A DNA stretch of 64,000 nt, from assembly GCF_019733395.1 (NCBI RefSeq), contig NZ_JAIHOO010000001.1:4996965-5060964 (forward strand), in the 5' to 3' direction. Source of the stretch: Lysobacter sp. BMK333-48F3 (GTDB taxonomy: Bacteria; Pseudomonadota; Gammaproteobacteria; Xanthomonadales; Xanthomonadaceae). Shown here piece after piece: positions 8,138 through 17,800 of the stretch (within the stretch, counting starts at the first letter, position 1; each line of letters opens with the position of its first letter). The position numbers and the translations under genes are program-made. Under the pieces are notes generated by a model. That model was not told the origin of the DNA and did not search any database. It saw only the letters and a program-made list of their open reading frames with translations.

Positions 8138-9844
8138 ATGCATCCCACCTCAGCGCTCCCGCTCCCCGCCCTCGTACGCGCCGTGCGCCGCCTGGCCGCC
8201 GCGCGCCGGCCCGCCGCCGCGGCCGCCCTGGGCGGCCTGCTCCTGCTGGGCGCCGGCCTGGCCCAGGCCGAGGACTGGGCCTACCGGGTCCGCCCCGGCG
8301 ACACTTTGTGGGACCTCGGCGCCAAGCACCTCAAGGTCGGGGTCAACTGGCGCAAGCTGCAGGAATACAACCGCATCGCCGACCCCTACCACCTGCCGCC
8401 GGGCTCGCGCATGCAGTTCCCGATCGGCTGGCTGCGGATCGAACCGGCCAAGGCGCGGGTGATCGCGGTGCGCGGCGCGGTCAATCTGCTGCCGCCGAGC
8501 GCCGCGCCCAGCACGAGTCCGGCCAAGCTGGTCAGCGAGGGCATGCGCATCGGCATCGGCAGCCGCCTGGAAACTGGGCCCGGCGCCAGCGCCACGCTCG
8601 AGTTCGCCGACGGCTCGCGCCTGCTGGTGCAGGACAACAGCAGCGTGGTGTTCGACCAGCTCAGCAGCTACGGCAGCACCGGCATGGTCGACACCCGCAT
8701 GCGTCTGCGCCGCGGCCGTACCTTGAACCGGGTCATCCCGGCCAAGGGCCCGGCCTCGCGCTACATCATCGACACGCCCTCGGCGACCTCGAGCGTGCGC
8801 GGCACCCATTTCCGGGTCAGCGCCGGCGATGAGGGCGCGGCCGACGCGACCGAGGTGCTGGAAGGCAAGGTCGCGGTCGGCGCCCAGCACAGCCAGGTGC
8901 TGCTGCGCCCGGGCTACGGCACCGTCGCCGCGGCCGGCGCCGCGCCGGCCGCGCCGATCGCGCTGCTGCCGCCGCCGGCCTGGTCCGACCCGCAGACCCG
9001 GCTGGAGCAGTTGCCGGCCGAACTGGCCTGGGCGCCGGTGCCCGGCGCGGTCGCCTACCGGGTCGAAGTGGTGCGCGACGACGCGCCGGAAGTGCTGCTG
9101 TTCGAAACCCGCACCGCCGACACCCGGGTGCGCATCGACGAGCTGCCGGCCGGACGCCAGCGAGCGCGGGTGCGCGCGGTCGCCGACAACGGCCTCGGCG
9201 GCCGCGACAGCGAGCGCAGCTTCGTCGTCCACGATCTGCCGCCGCCGCTGACGATCAGCCCGATCGACGGCCAACGCATCGGCCTGCCGCGGCCGCGCTT
9301 CGAGTGGGCCCGCGCCCAGGGCGCCGAGCGCACCCGCCTGCAGGTCGCCGCCGACGAGCGATTCGCACAGCCGCTGATCGATGCCGAGGTCGACGGCCAG
9401 CGCTTCCGCCCGGCACTATCCCTGGCTCCGGGCCAGTACTATTGGCGCGTGGCTTCGCGCGATGCGCAGGGCCGGGTCGGCCGGTTCGGCAACGCCTTGC
9501 CGTTCCAGGTCAGCGACGCGCCGGCCGATCCCGGCCTGGAAGCGCCGCAAGCCGCGCAGGGGCGTCTGACCCTGCGTTGGCAGAAGGGCGAACCGGGCCA
9601 GCGCTATCGCGTGCAGATCGCGCGCAAGCCCGATTTTTCCACGCTGTTGCTCGAAGAGGTGGTGGACGTGCCGCAGATCGAACTCAAGCGCCCCGGCGGC
9701 GGCCGCTGGTACGTGCGCGTGCAGACCGTCGAGGACGACGGCTACGCGGCGGCGTTCGGCCCGCCGCAGGAAATCCGCCTGCCCTGCCGCCTGTGCTACG
9801 GCGCGGGCGCGGCGGGCGCCGTCCTCCTGCTGCTGGCTCTATGA
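8138..9844 (+). CDS. LysM and FecR domain periplasmic protein
   Basis: A 568-aa exported protein. The signal peptide covers residues 1-44 (ending GLAQA). A LysM peptidoglycan-binding domain follows (about 47-95, YRVRPGDTLWDLGAKHL). Next is a FecR domain (about 105-250) with its hallmark DTPSATSSVRGTHFRV. Two or three fibronectin-III-like or Ig-like segments follow, and the C-terminus is hydrophobic (GAGAAGAVLLLLAL), probably an anchoring helix. No ECF sigma factor is nearby, so this is not a classical FecIR pair. The stop codon overlaps the start of the CHASE2-GGDEF gene (ATGA), implying the two act together, perhaps with the wall-bound protein passing envelope information to the CHASE2 sensor. 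That link is inferred. Confidence 0.87.
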   Translation: MHPTSALPLPALVRAVRRLAAARRPAAAAALGGLLLLGAGLAQAEDWAYRVRPGDTLWDLGAKHLKVGVNWRKLQEYNRIADPYHLPPGSRMQFPIGWLRIEPAKARVIAVRGAVNLLPPSAAPSTSPAKLVSEGMRIGIGSRLETGPGASATLEFADGSRLLVQDNSSVVFDQLSSYGSTGMVDTRMRLRRGRTLNRVIPAKGPASRYIIDTPSATSSVRGTHFRVSAGDEGAADATEVLEGKVAVGAQHSQVLLRPGYGTVAAAGAAPAAPIALLPPPAWSDPQTRLEQLPAELAWAPVPGAVAYRVEVVRDDAPEVLLFETRTADTRVRIDELPAGRQRARVRAVADNGLGGRDSERSFVVHDLPPPLTISPIDGQRIGLPRPRFEWARAQGAERTRLQVAADERFAQPLIDAEVDGQRFRPALSLAPGQYYWRVASRDAQGRVGRFGNALPFQVSDAPADPGLEAPQAAQGRLTLRWQKGEPGQRYRVQIARKPDFSTLLLEEVVDVPQIELKRPGGGRWYVRVQTVEDDGYAAAFGPPQEIRLPCRLCYGAGAAGAVLLLLAL

Positions 9845-11505
9845 CCTTCGGCGCCCGGTCCTGGCTGTTGCGCGGCGCGACCGCGCTGGTCGTGGCCGGC
9901 CTGGCGGCGCTGCTGACCGTAAGCGGCGCCACCTGGCGCCTGGACGATTTCTTCTACGACCTGCACCTGTCGGAATGGGGCTATGCGCCCGACGACGACG
10001 TGGTGATCGTCGCCATCGACGACCGCAGCCTCAACGAACTGGGCCAGTGGCCGTGGCCGCGCGACATCCACGCCCAGATGCTCGACCGGCTCGGCTACGC
10101 CGGCGTGCGCGGAGTGGCGCTGGACCTTGTCCTGACCGAGCCCGACCGCAACGGCGACCAGCACGACCGCACCCTCGCCGCGGCGATGCGCCGGCTCGGC
10201 CGCGTCGCCCTGCCGGTGATCACCGCGCCGCTGCGCCAGAACGCGCCGCCGGTCGAGGTGCTGCCGACCCCGCTGATCGCCACCGCGGCCACCACCCTGG
10301 GCCATACCGACATCGAACTCGACGCCGAGGGCACCACCCGCGGCATGTACCTCAAGGCCGGCCTGGGCGAATCGCGCTGGTCGGCGCTGGGCCTGGCCCT
10401 GATCGGCCTGGAGCCCGGCACCGCGCCGCATCCCCTGCCCGGCCTGCGCCGGCCGAGGTCGCAACAGGGCTCGCCGTACCAGTGGACCCGCGACAACTAC
10501 GTGCGGATCCGCTTCGCCGGCCCGCCCGGCACCTTCGGCCAGGTCTCCTACGCCGACGTGATCAACGGCCAGGTGCCGACCGAACTGCTGCGCGGGCGCT
10601 GGATCGTGGTCGGCGTCACCGCCACCGGGCTGGTGCCGAGCTACCTGACGCCGATGGCCGACGACGCGCGCATGCACGGCGCCGAGTACCAGGCCAACGT
10701 GATCGAGATGCTGCTGCACGATCGCGCGATCGTGCCGCTGCACCCGCTGTGGCAGGCGCTGCTGGCCGCGGCGATGCTGTTTGCGGTGGTGTTGCTGATG
10801 CTGCATCCGCGCCTGGAACGGCCCTTGCTGGTGACCGGCAGCGGCGCCCTGCTGACCGCGATCGGCAGCGTCGCCCTGCTGCGCCTGGGCAACGTCTGGT
10901 TCGCCCCGGCCACGACCATCGTCATGATCGCCCTGGCCTACCTGCTGTGGGTGATCGGCCACCTGCGCCATTGGCGCCGCGAAGCCAACCTCGACACCCT
11001 GACCCAGCTCGGCAACCGGCGCCGCTTCGACCACGTGCTGCAGCGCGAACTGGCCAGCGCCCGCCGCACCCGCGCGCCGCTGTCGCTGGCGCTGATCGAC
11101 GTCGATTTCTTCAAGGCCTACAACGACGCCGAAGGCCACCGCGCCGGCGACAAGCTGCTGCGCGAGATCGCTGAGATCATCGCCGCGCACGCGCGCCGCC
11201 CGCGCGACCTGGCCGCGCGCTTCGGCGGCGACGAGTTCGCCCTGATCCTGCCGGACACCCACGTCGAAGGCGCCGCGCGCGTCGCCGACGGCATCCTCGA
11301 CGACATGCGCAAGCTCGACGCGCGCTACGGCAAGGCCTCGGCCGACCAGCGGGTCAGCCTCAGCATCGGCCTGTACACCTGCGTGCCGGGCGTGCACACC
11401 CACGTGCGCACCCTGTTCGACGCCGCCGACGCGGCGCTGTACCAGGCCAAGGAAAACGGCCGCGACCGCCGCGTCGCCAGCCGGCTCGGCAGCGCCGAGC
11501 CCTGA
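9841..11505 (+). CDS. CHASE2-sensor diguanylate cyclase
   Basis: A 554-aa membrane protein making cyclic di-GMP. An N-terminal helix (about 8-27) is followed by a periplasmic CHASE2 domain (about 35-290, with DDDVVIVAIDDRSLNELGQW and GVALDLVL), then three membrane helices (about 300-375) and a GGDEF domain. The active site is GGDEF at 462-466. An allosteric I-site, RPRD, sits exactly five residues upstream, so product inhibition is expected. The ATG overlaps the LysM-FecR stop codon. CHASE2 domains sense unknown extracytoplasmic signals. Catalytic residues look intact. Confidence 0.93.
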   Translation: MTFGARSWLLRGATALVVAGLAALLTVSGATWRLDDFFYDLHLSEWGYAPDDDVVIVAIDDRSLNELGQWPWPRDIHAQMLDRLGYAGVRGVALDLVLTEPDRNGDQHDRTLAAAMRRLGRVALPVITAPLRQNAPPVEVLPTPLIATAATTLGHTDIELDAEGTTRGMYLKAGLGESRWSALGLALIGLEPGTAPHPLPGLRRPRSQQGSPYQWTRDNYVRIRFAGPPGTFGQVSYADVINGQVPTELLRGRWIVVGVTATGLVPSYLTPMADDARMHGAEYQANVIEMLLHDRAIVPLHPLWQALLAAAMLFAVVLLMLHPRLERPLLVTGSGALLTAIGSVALLRLGNVWFAPATTIVMIALAYLLWVIGHLRHWRREANLDTLTQLGNRRRFDHVLQRELASARRTRAPLSLALIDVDFFKAYNDAEGHRAGDKLLREIAEIIAAHARRPRDLAARFGGDEFALILPDTHVEGAARVADGILDDMRKLDARYGKASADQRVSLSIGLYTCVPGVHTHVRTLFDAADAALYQAKENGRDRRVASRLGSAEP

Positions 11506-11538
11506 GCGGCGGCCGCGCCCGGCCCTCCCGATCGTTCC

Positions 11539-12009
11539 TCAGGGCGAGACGAAGGTGTCGGCGCCGGCGAGGATGTGATCCCAATCGAACTGGCTGTTGG
11601 GCCGCGCCAGCTGCCACAAGGTGCGCAGTCCGCTGCTGGTCGGACCGTCGACGCAGGTGCCGGTCCAGGCGGTGATGCTGCCGATCTGGTTCCAGCGCAC
11701 GGTGAAGGCATAGGTGGTCAGGTTGCTGCCGCCCGGCTGCGCCGGCGCGCTGTTGACCCAACCCACCAGCGGATAGAACCCGGGCGCGCCGCTGCTGGTG
11801 CGGTACTGGCCCTGGATCGCGCCGCTGCGCGGATCGTAGGCGGTGATCCGCATTTCCGAACCCATCTGGTTGCGCCAGGTGCCGACCGGGTTGCCGCAGC
11901 GCACCTGGGCGGCGGCTTCGGCCTCGGCCTTGACCGGTTGCTTGGCGTGCAGCGTGGGCGCCGCGGCGGCGATGGCCAGCGCGGCGATGACGAGAGTTGC
12001 GCGTTGCAT
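11539..12009 (-). CDS. Secreted avidin/streptavidin-family biotin-binding protein
   Basis: A 156-aa protein with a signal peptide (residues 1-22, ending PTLHA) and an avidin fold of about 115 aa. Comparison with streptavidin from memory places nearly every biotin contact: N47 and S51 in GTWRNQMGS, Y69 and T71 in GQYRT, W106, S111, T113 and W115 in SITAW, W132, W143 (the inter-subunit tryptophan) and D151 in ADTF. C38 and C119 occupy the positions of the avidin intramolecular disulphide. It should therefore bind biotin tightly as a secreted dimer or tetramer. A role in starving competitors of biotin is inferred. It is a single gene, convergent with the diguanylate cyclase gene 33 bp away. Confidence 0.88.
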   Translation of the reverse strand: MQRATLVIAALAIAAAAPTLHAKQPVKAEAEAAAQVRCGNPVGTWRNQMGSEMRITAYDPRSGAIQGQYRTSSGAPGFYPLVGWVNSAPAQPGGSNLTTYAFTVRWNQIGSITAWTGTCVDGPTSSGLRTLWQLARPNSQFDWDHILAGADTFVSP

Positions 12010-12514
12010 GAGTGAAGCCTCCGTAGGTGGACCGGCCCCCGCCGCGTCCCGCGACGCGACGGCCGATCCCGGTCATCGGAACCGTGCCTTTTCGCCCCGG
12101 CCATCACGCTCGTTCAAACGGGGATCGCGCACACGGTTTGACCGCGCATCGCAGTTGCGAATGCGGTTGTGGATGCGCAGGACGTATCTGAGACGCAACG
12201 CTTGGCACACAAACGTGTGCGTTTGCTCGATGCCGCGCGCGATGCGGTTGCGACGACGAGGGACGGCTTCTCGGGCGGCATGTGCTTGCGTATGTCGCTT
12301 GCGTGTTTGCCGGGCGCTGCGCGCGGTGCGGTGGCGGTGGACGGTTGATCGGGTTTCGGCTGAGGCGCCTGCGTGCGTGGCTTGTGTGCTTGATGAACGC
12401 TGCTTGATGGCGATGGCCGGTTGGCCGGGCTTCGGGTGGGGGCGCTTGCGTACGTCGCTGCGGTTGTCGCGGCTAACGCCGCTCCTACAGGGGATGGCGC
12501 CGCATTTGCGGCAA
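12010..12514. other. Intergenic region upstream of the avidin gene
   Basis: About 500 bp with no supportable gene. It must hold the avidin promoter (reading left), but no convincing -10/-35 pair was found. The only recognised element is a short REP at about 12463-12492 (GTCGCGGCTAACGCCGCTCC). Confidence 0.6.
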
Positions 12515-12540
12515 GAAAAAGGCCGGCTTGCGCCGGCCTC
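12515..12540 (-). terminator. Rho-independent terminator of rhlE
   Basis: On the minus strand the stem GGCCGGC/GCCGGCC (12521-12538) is followed by TTTTTCTTG. It lies about 27 bp past the rhlE stop codon. Confidence 0.85.
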
Positions 12541-12566
12541 TTCCTGGATCCGCTTGCGCGGGACGA

Positions 12567-13892
12567 TCAGCCCGCGTTGCGGTCGCGGCGCTGTCCGCCC
12601 TGGCCGCCGCCGCGATGCTGCTTCGGACCGGCGTGCGCATGGCGCGGCGCCGGCTTGCCGTGCGGACGGTGGCTGGGCTTGCGCGGCGCGTTGTTGCCGC
12701 GGTTGCCGCCCGGACCGGGACGGCGCGCGCCCGGCGCGTCGGAGCCCATCCGGATCGGGCGCGACGGCTCGTAGCCGGCGACCGTCACCATCTCGATGTC
12801 GTCCTTGAGGATGCGCTGGATCTGGCGCAGCAGGCCGCCCTCGTCCGGCGACACCAGCGACAGCGCTTCGCCGCTGGCGCCGTTGCGGCCGGTGCGGCCG
12901 ATGCGGTGGACGTAGTCCTCGGCCACCATCGGCAGATCGAAGTTGATCACCAGCGGCAGGCTGGGGATGTCCAGGCCGCGCGCGGCGACGTCGGTCGCGA
13001 CCAGCACCCGCGCCTTGTTCGCCTTGAAATCGCGCAGCGCCTTCTGGCGCTGGGCCTGGCTCTTGTTGCCGTGGATCGCCACCGACTTCAGGCCGGCGTC
13101 CTCGAGCTGCTCGGCCAGGCGGTTGCAGCCGTGCTTGGTGCGGCCGAACACGATCACCTGATCGTTCGGGCGCGCGGCCAGGATCTCGATCAGCAGGTCG
13201 CGCTTGCGGCCGCCGTCGACCGGATGCACGCGGTGGCTGATCGCATCGGCCACGGCGTTGTTGGCGGCGATCTGCACCTGGCGCGGCTCGCGCATGAATT
13301 CCAGCGCCAGCTGCTTGATCTGCGCCTCGAAAGTGGCCGAGAACAGCAGGGTCTGGCGCGAGGCCGGCAGCCGGCCGAGGATGCGCTTGATCGCCGGCAG
13401 GAAGCCCATGTCGAGCATGCGGTCGGCTTCGTCCATGACCAGCAGTTCGACCGCGTCGAGCTTGGCGCTGCCGCGCTCGAGATGGTCGATCAGGCGGCCC
13501 GGGGTCGCCACCAGCACGTCCACGCCGCGACGCAGCGCGTCCAGCTGCGGGCCCATGCCGGCGCCGCCGAAGATGGCGTGGATGTTCAGGCGCAGGTACT
13601 TGGCGTAGCCGCGCAGGCTGTCGCTGACCTGCAGCGCCAGCTCGCGGGTCGGCGCCAGGATCAGCACGCGCGGCTTGCGCTGGCCGCCGCCCTGGACGGT
13701 GGCCAGGCGGTGCAGCAGCGGCAGGCCGAACGCGGCGGTCTTGCCGGTGCCGGTCTGGGCGCCGCCGAGCAGGTCGTGCCCGGCCAGGGCCAGCGGGATC
13801 GCTTCGGCCTGGATCGGGGTCGGGGTGGTGTAGTTCTGTTCGGACAGCGCGCGCAGCAACGCGGGCGCCAGCCCAAGCGATTCGAACGTCAT
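12567..13892 (-). CDS. rhlE: DEAD-box ATP-dependent RNA helicase RhlE
   Basis: A 441-aa helicase of the RhlE group, active in ribosome assembly and RNA turnover. Motifs in order: the Q motif TTPTPIQ, Walker A AQTGTGKT, APTRELA, VATPGRL, VMDEAD, FSATF, ATDVAARGLDIP and HRIGRTGR. The C-terminal tail of about 60 residues is rich in Gly, Arg, His and Pro, as expected for an RNA-contacting extension. The ATG at 13892 starts MTFESLGL, matching the family start; open frame upstream runs into repeats. It is monocistronic with its own terminator. The 5' region to 14230 shows no recognised promoter. Confidence 0.95.
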   Translation of the reverse strand: MTFESLGLAPALLRALSEQNYTTPTPIQAEAIPLALAGHDLLGGAQTGTGKTAAFGLPLLHRLATVQGGGQRKPRVLILAPTRELALQVSDSLRGYAKYLRLNIHAIFGGAGMGPQLDALRRGVDVLVATPGRLIDHLERGSAKLDAVELLVMDEADRMLDMGFLPAIKRILGRLPASRQTLLFSATFEAQIKQLALEFMREPRQVQIAANNAVADAISHRVHPVDGGRKRDLLIEILAARPNDQVIVFGRTKHGCNRLAEQLEDAGLKSVAIHGNKSQAQRQKALRDFKANKARVLVATDVAARGLDIPSLPLVINFDLPMVAEDYVHRIGRTGRNGASGEALSLVSPDEGGLLRQIQRILKDDIEMVTVAGYEPSRPIRMGSDAPGARRPGPGGNRGNNAPRKPSHRPHGKPAPRHAHAGPKQHRGGGQGGQRRDRNAG

Positions 13893-14233
13893 GGTGAAAC
13901 TCCAGCTTGCGCGGCGTCGACGACGGCGCGGGCAGCGAGCCTGCGGCCGATCGCGGACGATCGCGTGACGACTCCAGCGTTCCCTTGAACCGCGCTGCGA
14001 GTGATCGGATGAACGGCGCCGGATGCTCCGGAACCGTGTCTGCGCTACGAAAGACGTGCGGGATAAGGTCGCGCCGGCGAATCCGAGAACTCGGTGCGGG
14101 GCGACAGGCAACCTGGGAAACGTACCCTTGCGGGGAGGCAGCCGTGCGCTGAACGGGGCGGACTTTACGCGAAAACCCGCTTCTCCGCCAGCCGCGGCGG
14201 TTTCGGCCCGACTGGCGCCGACCCGGCGTTCAG

Positions 14234-14527
14234 GCTGGAAGGCCGCGCGGGAGCGACGCAGCGTTCCTCGCTGTCCGCCTCTGCCGGGCTCCTCGATCTC
14301 CCAAGCCCCCGGAACGCATTCCCCCCTTTGAAAAAGGGGGGCTAGGGGGGATTTGCTTTTCCGCCGGACAATACGATCGCCCTGCGCTCTCGCGGGCGAC
14401 AGCAAGAGCAAATCCCCCCTGCCCCCTTTTCAAAGGGGGGAATGCGTTCCGGGGGCTTGGGAGATCGAGGAGCCCGGCAGAGGCGGACAGCGAGGAACGC
14501 TGCGTCGCTCCCGCGCCACCTTCCAGC
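14234..14527. repeat. Inverted-repeat block 1 (REP pair with about 87-bp flanking arms)
   Basis: Two C6TTTG...G6 units face each other at 14321-14356 and 14405-14440, with ATTTGCT tails inward and a roughly 50-bp spacer between them. Outside them, 14234-14320 and 14441-14527 are inverted copies of each other with only a couple of mismatches. The whole block can fold into one hairpin with arms of about 105 bp. It contains no gene. Confidence 0.85.
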
Positions 14528-14790
14528 GCGACCGTGGCACGTCCCAGCACGCCCCTCGCACGACCCTTGCGCCCCCGCCCGAAGCCTCCCCCCCTTTGAA
14601 AAGGGGGCAGGGGGGATTTGCTCTTGCTGTCGCCCGCGAGAGCGCAGGGCGATCGTATTGTCCGGCGGAAAAGCAAATGCCCCCTAGCCCCCCTTTTTCA
14701 AAAGGGGGGAGGCTTCGGGCGGGGGCGCAAGGGTCGTGCGAGGTGCGTGCTGGGGCGTGTCTAGGTCGTGCCGCGGTCGTGATCGCGACG
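14528..14790. repeat. Inverted-repeat block 2, with the core in reverse orientation
   Basis: This is a second pair of C6TTTG...G6 units at about 14588-14625 and 14676-14710. The sequence between them (about 14617-14676) is the reverse complement of the spacer in block 1. Its outer flanks (about 14530-14586 and 14711-14785) are imperfect inverted copies of each other but differ from those of block 1. Blocks 1 and 2 thus share an inverted core with different paired flanks. No gene is present between 13893 and 14844. Confidence 0.8.
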
Positions 14791-14844
14791 AATCCGATCA
14801 GAGGGCAGGCAGGCGGGCTCGCCGCGCCGCCTGCCCCGGCCTGC

Positions 14845-17800
14845 TCACAACTGCTTGCGATTATCCGCCGGCACCCGGTCGATCAGCTTGTTGTACGGAT
14901 CGAAGCCGACCTCGTACGGCGCCTCGTCGACCACCACGGTCAGCTTCGGCTCGGCCTCGGTGATGCGCCGGCGCTCCAGCCACAGCGGCTTCTCGTCGCT
15001 CTCGTCGCCCGAGGGGCCGCGCGCGAACACGCCGATCTCGATCCAGTCGTCCATCTTGCCCGGGCTCTCCTTGCCCTTGCCGTCGGCGTAGCGCTTGGCC
15101 GCGTGCAGCCGCATCGTCACTTCGTACTTTCCGTCGGCGCGGCGCTTGGCGCTGGCCTCGACCACCCGGTTGTCGTAGAAGCTGATCTTCTCGAACAAGT
15201 CCTCGATCAGGCCGTGCTGGTCCGGCTTGGCCTCAGCGCGCAGATAGCTCAGCAGCTCGGCCGAGTTGGTGTACGGCGGCGCCTGGTAGGCCTTGTCGCG
15301 CAGGAAGCGCTGCAGGGCGCGGTTCACCGCCGCCTCGCCGAGCTCCTCGCGCAGCCGGTAGAACACCAGCGAGCCCTTGCGGTAGTGCACGTAGGGCTGG
15401 TTCTCGACCCGCGCCAGCGGCAGTTCCTCGACCCGCTCGCCGCCGCGGCCGGACAGGTACTCGTCCAGTTCGTACTTGAGGAAACGGCGCATCTTGGCCC
15501 GTCCGTACTCCTTCTCCATCACCATCAGCGCCGAATACTGCGACAGCGACTCCGACAGCACGGTCGAGCCCTGGGTGGCGGCGCCGATGACCTGGTGCGC
15601 CCACCACTGGTGCGCGATCTCGTGCGCGGTGACGTAGAACACGTAGTCGATCTCGTCCGGGTCGCGCAGGTCGGCGATGAAGCCGATCGATTCGGAGAAC
15701 GGGATGGTGTTGGCGAAGCTCTGGGCGAAGCGTTCGTAGCCGGGGAACTCCAGGATCCGCACCTGGCGATGCTGGTACGGGGTGAAGTTGGCCTGGAAAT
15801 AATCCAGCGACTTGCGCGAAGCGTCGATCATCCGGTCGACGTTGAAGGCGTGGCGGGGGTCGTAATAGATCTCGATCGGCACGCCCTTGTGCTCGGCGCG
15901 GCGCACTTCCCAACGCGCCGACAGGTAGGCGTAGAACGGCATCATCGGCCGGTCCATCGCGTAGTCGAAGCAGCGCCGGCCGTCGCGGCGGTACTCGCGC
16001 TGCAGGTAGCCCGGCGCCAGGGCGATCTGGTCCGGCGCGGTGCAGACCGTGGTCTTGAACGCGATCCAGTCGGCGTCGGTGGCGATGTAGTGGTTGGCGC
16101 GCGCGGCCTGGTCCTCCAGCTTGGCCATCCGCGGCAGCTCGCCGAGGCCGCGCTTGCGGCGCTCGTTGCGGTCGTCCAGTTGGCCGTCCTGGTCGTAGCC
16201 GAAGTGCGGCAGCTCGTTGGAGTTGAAGAAGCTGCCGTTCTCGACGATCGAGGTCTCGCCCGGCTCGTTGGCGAAGCCGCGCTGGGCGTAGCTCTGGCGG
16301 AAGTCGAAATTGCGCTGTTCGCCGGGCTGCATCGGCCGGTCGAGGCGGTAGATGCGATAGCCGATGCGGCGGTCGTCGCTGACCAGCTTGGCGCCGCCGA
16401 ATTCCATCCGTTCGATCCGCACCTGCGGCGAGTAGCTGACGTGCAGCTCGCCGATCGGCGTCGGGTGCGGGTTGGCGATGCGGTAGCGGCCGGTCACGGT
16501 CACCGCCAGCCGCTCGGGCTGCAGATCGACCCGATTGTCGACCGCGAGGATGCGCGGCTGCGCCAAGTCCTTGTAGCGGCGGTAGCGGGTCTCGTACTCG
16601 GCCTGCTCGTCCATCGCCAGGTCGGACGGCTGGTAGCGGTTGAGTACGTTGGTGTTCCAGAAAATGAAGGCGCCGGTGGCGACCCAGCACGCCGCGACCG
16701 CGGCCAGGACCAGGCCGGGACGGCCGCGCAGGCGTTCGCGCGCCACCGCGGTGCGGCCGCGCCAGCCCGGCACCACGCCGCGCACCCAGAACGCCGCCGC
16801 CAGCAACAGCAGGGCGAGCAGGAACAGGCCCCAGTAGCCGGTGAACCACAGCCGTGCGGCGAGGAAATGGCCGAACCCGTTCAAGTCCGAATACGGCACG
16901 CTCGGGGCGCGACCGTAGTTGTACAGGTTGTGCTCCAGATCCAGGTAGCGCATCCCGATCTTCAACAGCATCACCAGGATCACCACGCCGTAGCCGGCGT
17001 AGCGGTTGTTGGTCAGCACCTGCATCGCCAGCGCCAGCCCGCCCATCATCACGAACGGAGTCGAGTCCAGCAGCAGTTTCTGCAGGTACAACGCCGGCTC
17101 GAGCGCGGTGTAGCCGTTGACCAGTTGGAAGCCCATCGCCGCGACCGCGCCGACCGCCTGGAAGCTGGCGATCACCGCGATCAGGCAGACGAACTTGCTC
17201 GCCAGCGGCAGCCCGTTGGGCACCGGCATCGCATCGACCACCTCGGCCAGGCGCACGCTGCGCTCGCGGAATACGAGCTCGCCGGCGTAGTACAGGACCA
17301 CGAAGATCAGCATGTAGCTGTAGGAGCCCTGCAGCGCATCCAGCATCAACGCGGTGGTCGGGTAGGTCTTGGTGCCGAACATGCTCTGCATGACGCTGAC
17401 CGAACCGAGGAAGTTCAGCAGCGCGAACGCCAGCATCACCAGGAACGGCACGCTGCGGAACACCCCGAGCAGGTCCATGCGCAAGCTGTGCCAGAACTGG
17501 CTGCGGCGCGCGCCGGCGTCGAACCGCGGCGCGACCTTGGACAACACCAGCGGCGGCGCGGCCGGCGCGGCCGCGGCGGCGCGGCGGCGTTGCCACCAGC
17601 GCGGCTTGCCGGTGCCGGCGCGCATCGGCTTGAACAAGGCGAAGGCGAAGCCGATCACCGCCAGGCCCAGCGCGCTCCACAGCAGCCGGTTGGCCAGCAG
17701 GAAGCCGTCGACCGCCGGCAGGGCGCGGTTGTATTCGTCGGCCGACCAGTAGCGGATGCTGCGGCCGAACGCGGTCGTGCCGAACGGATCGAGCAGGGTC

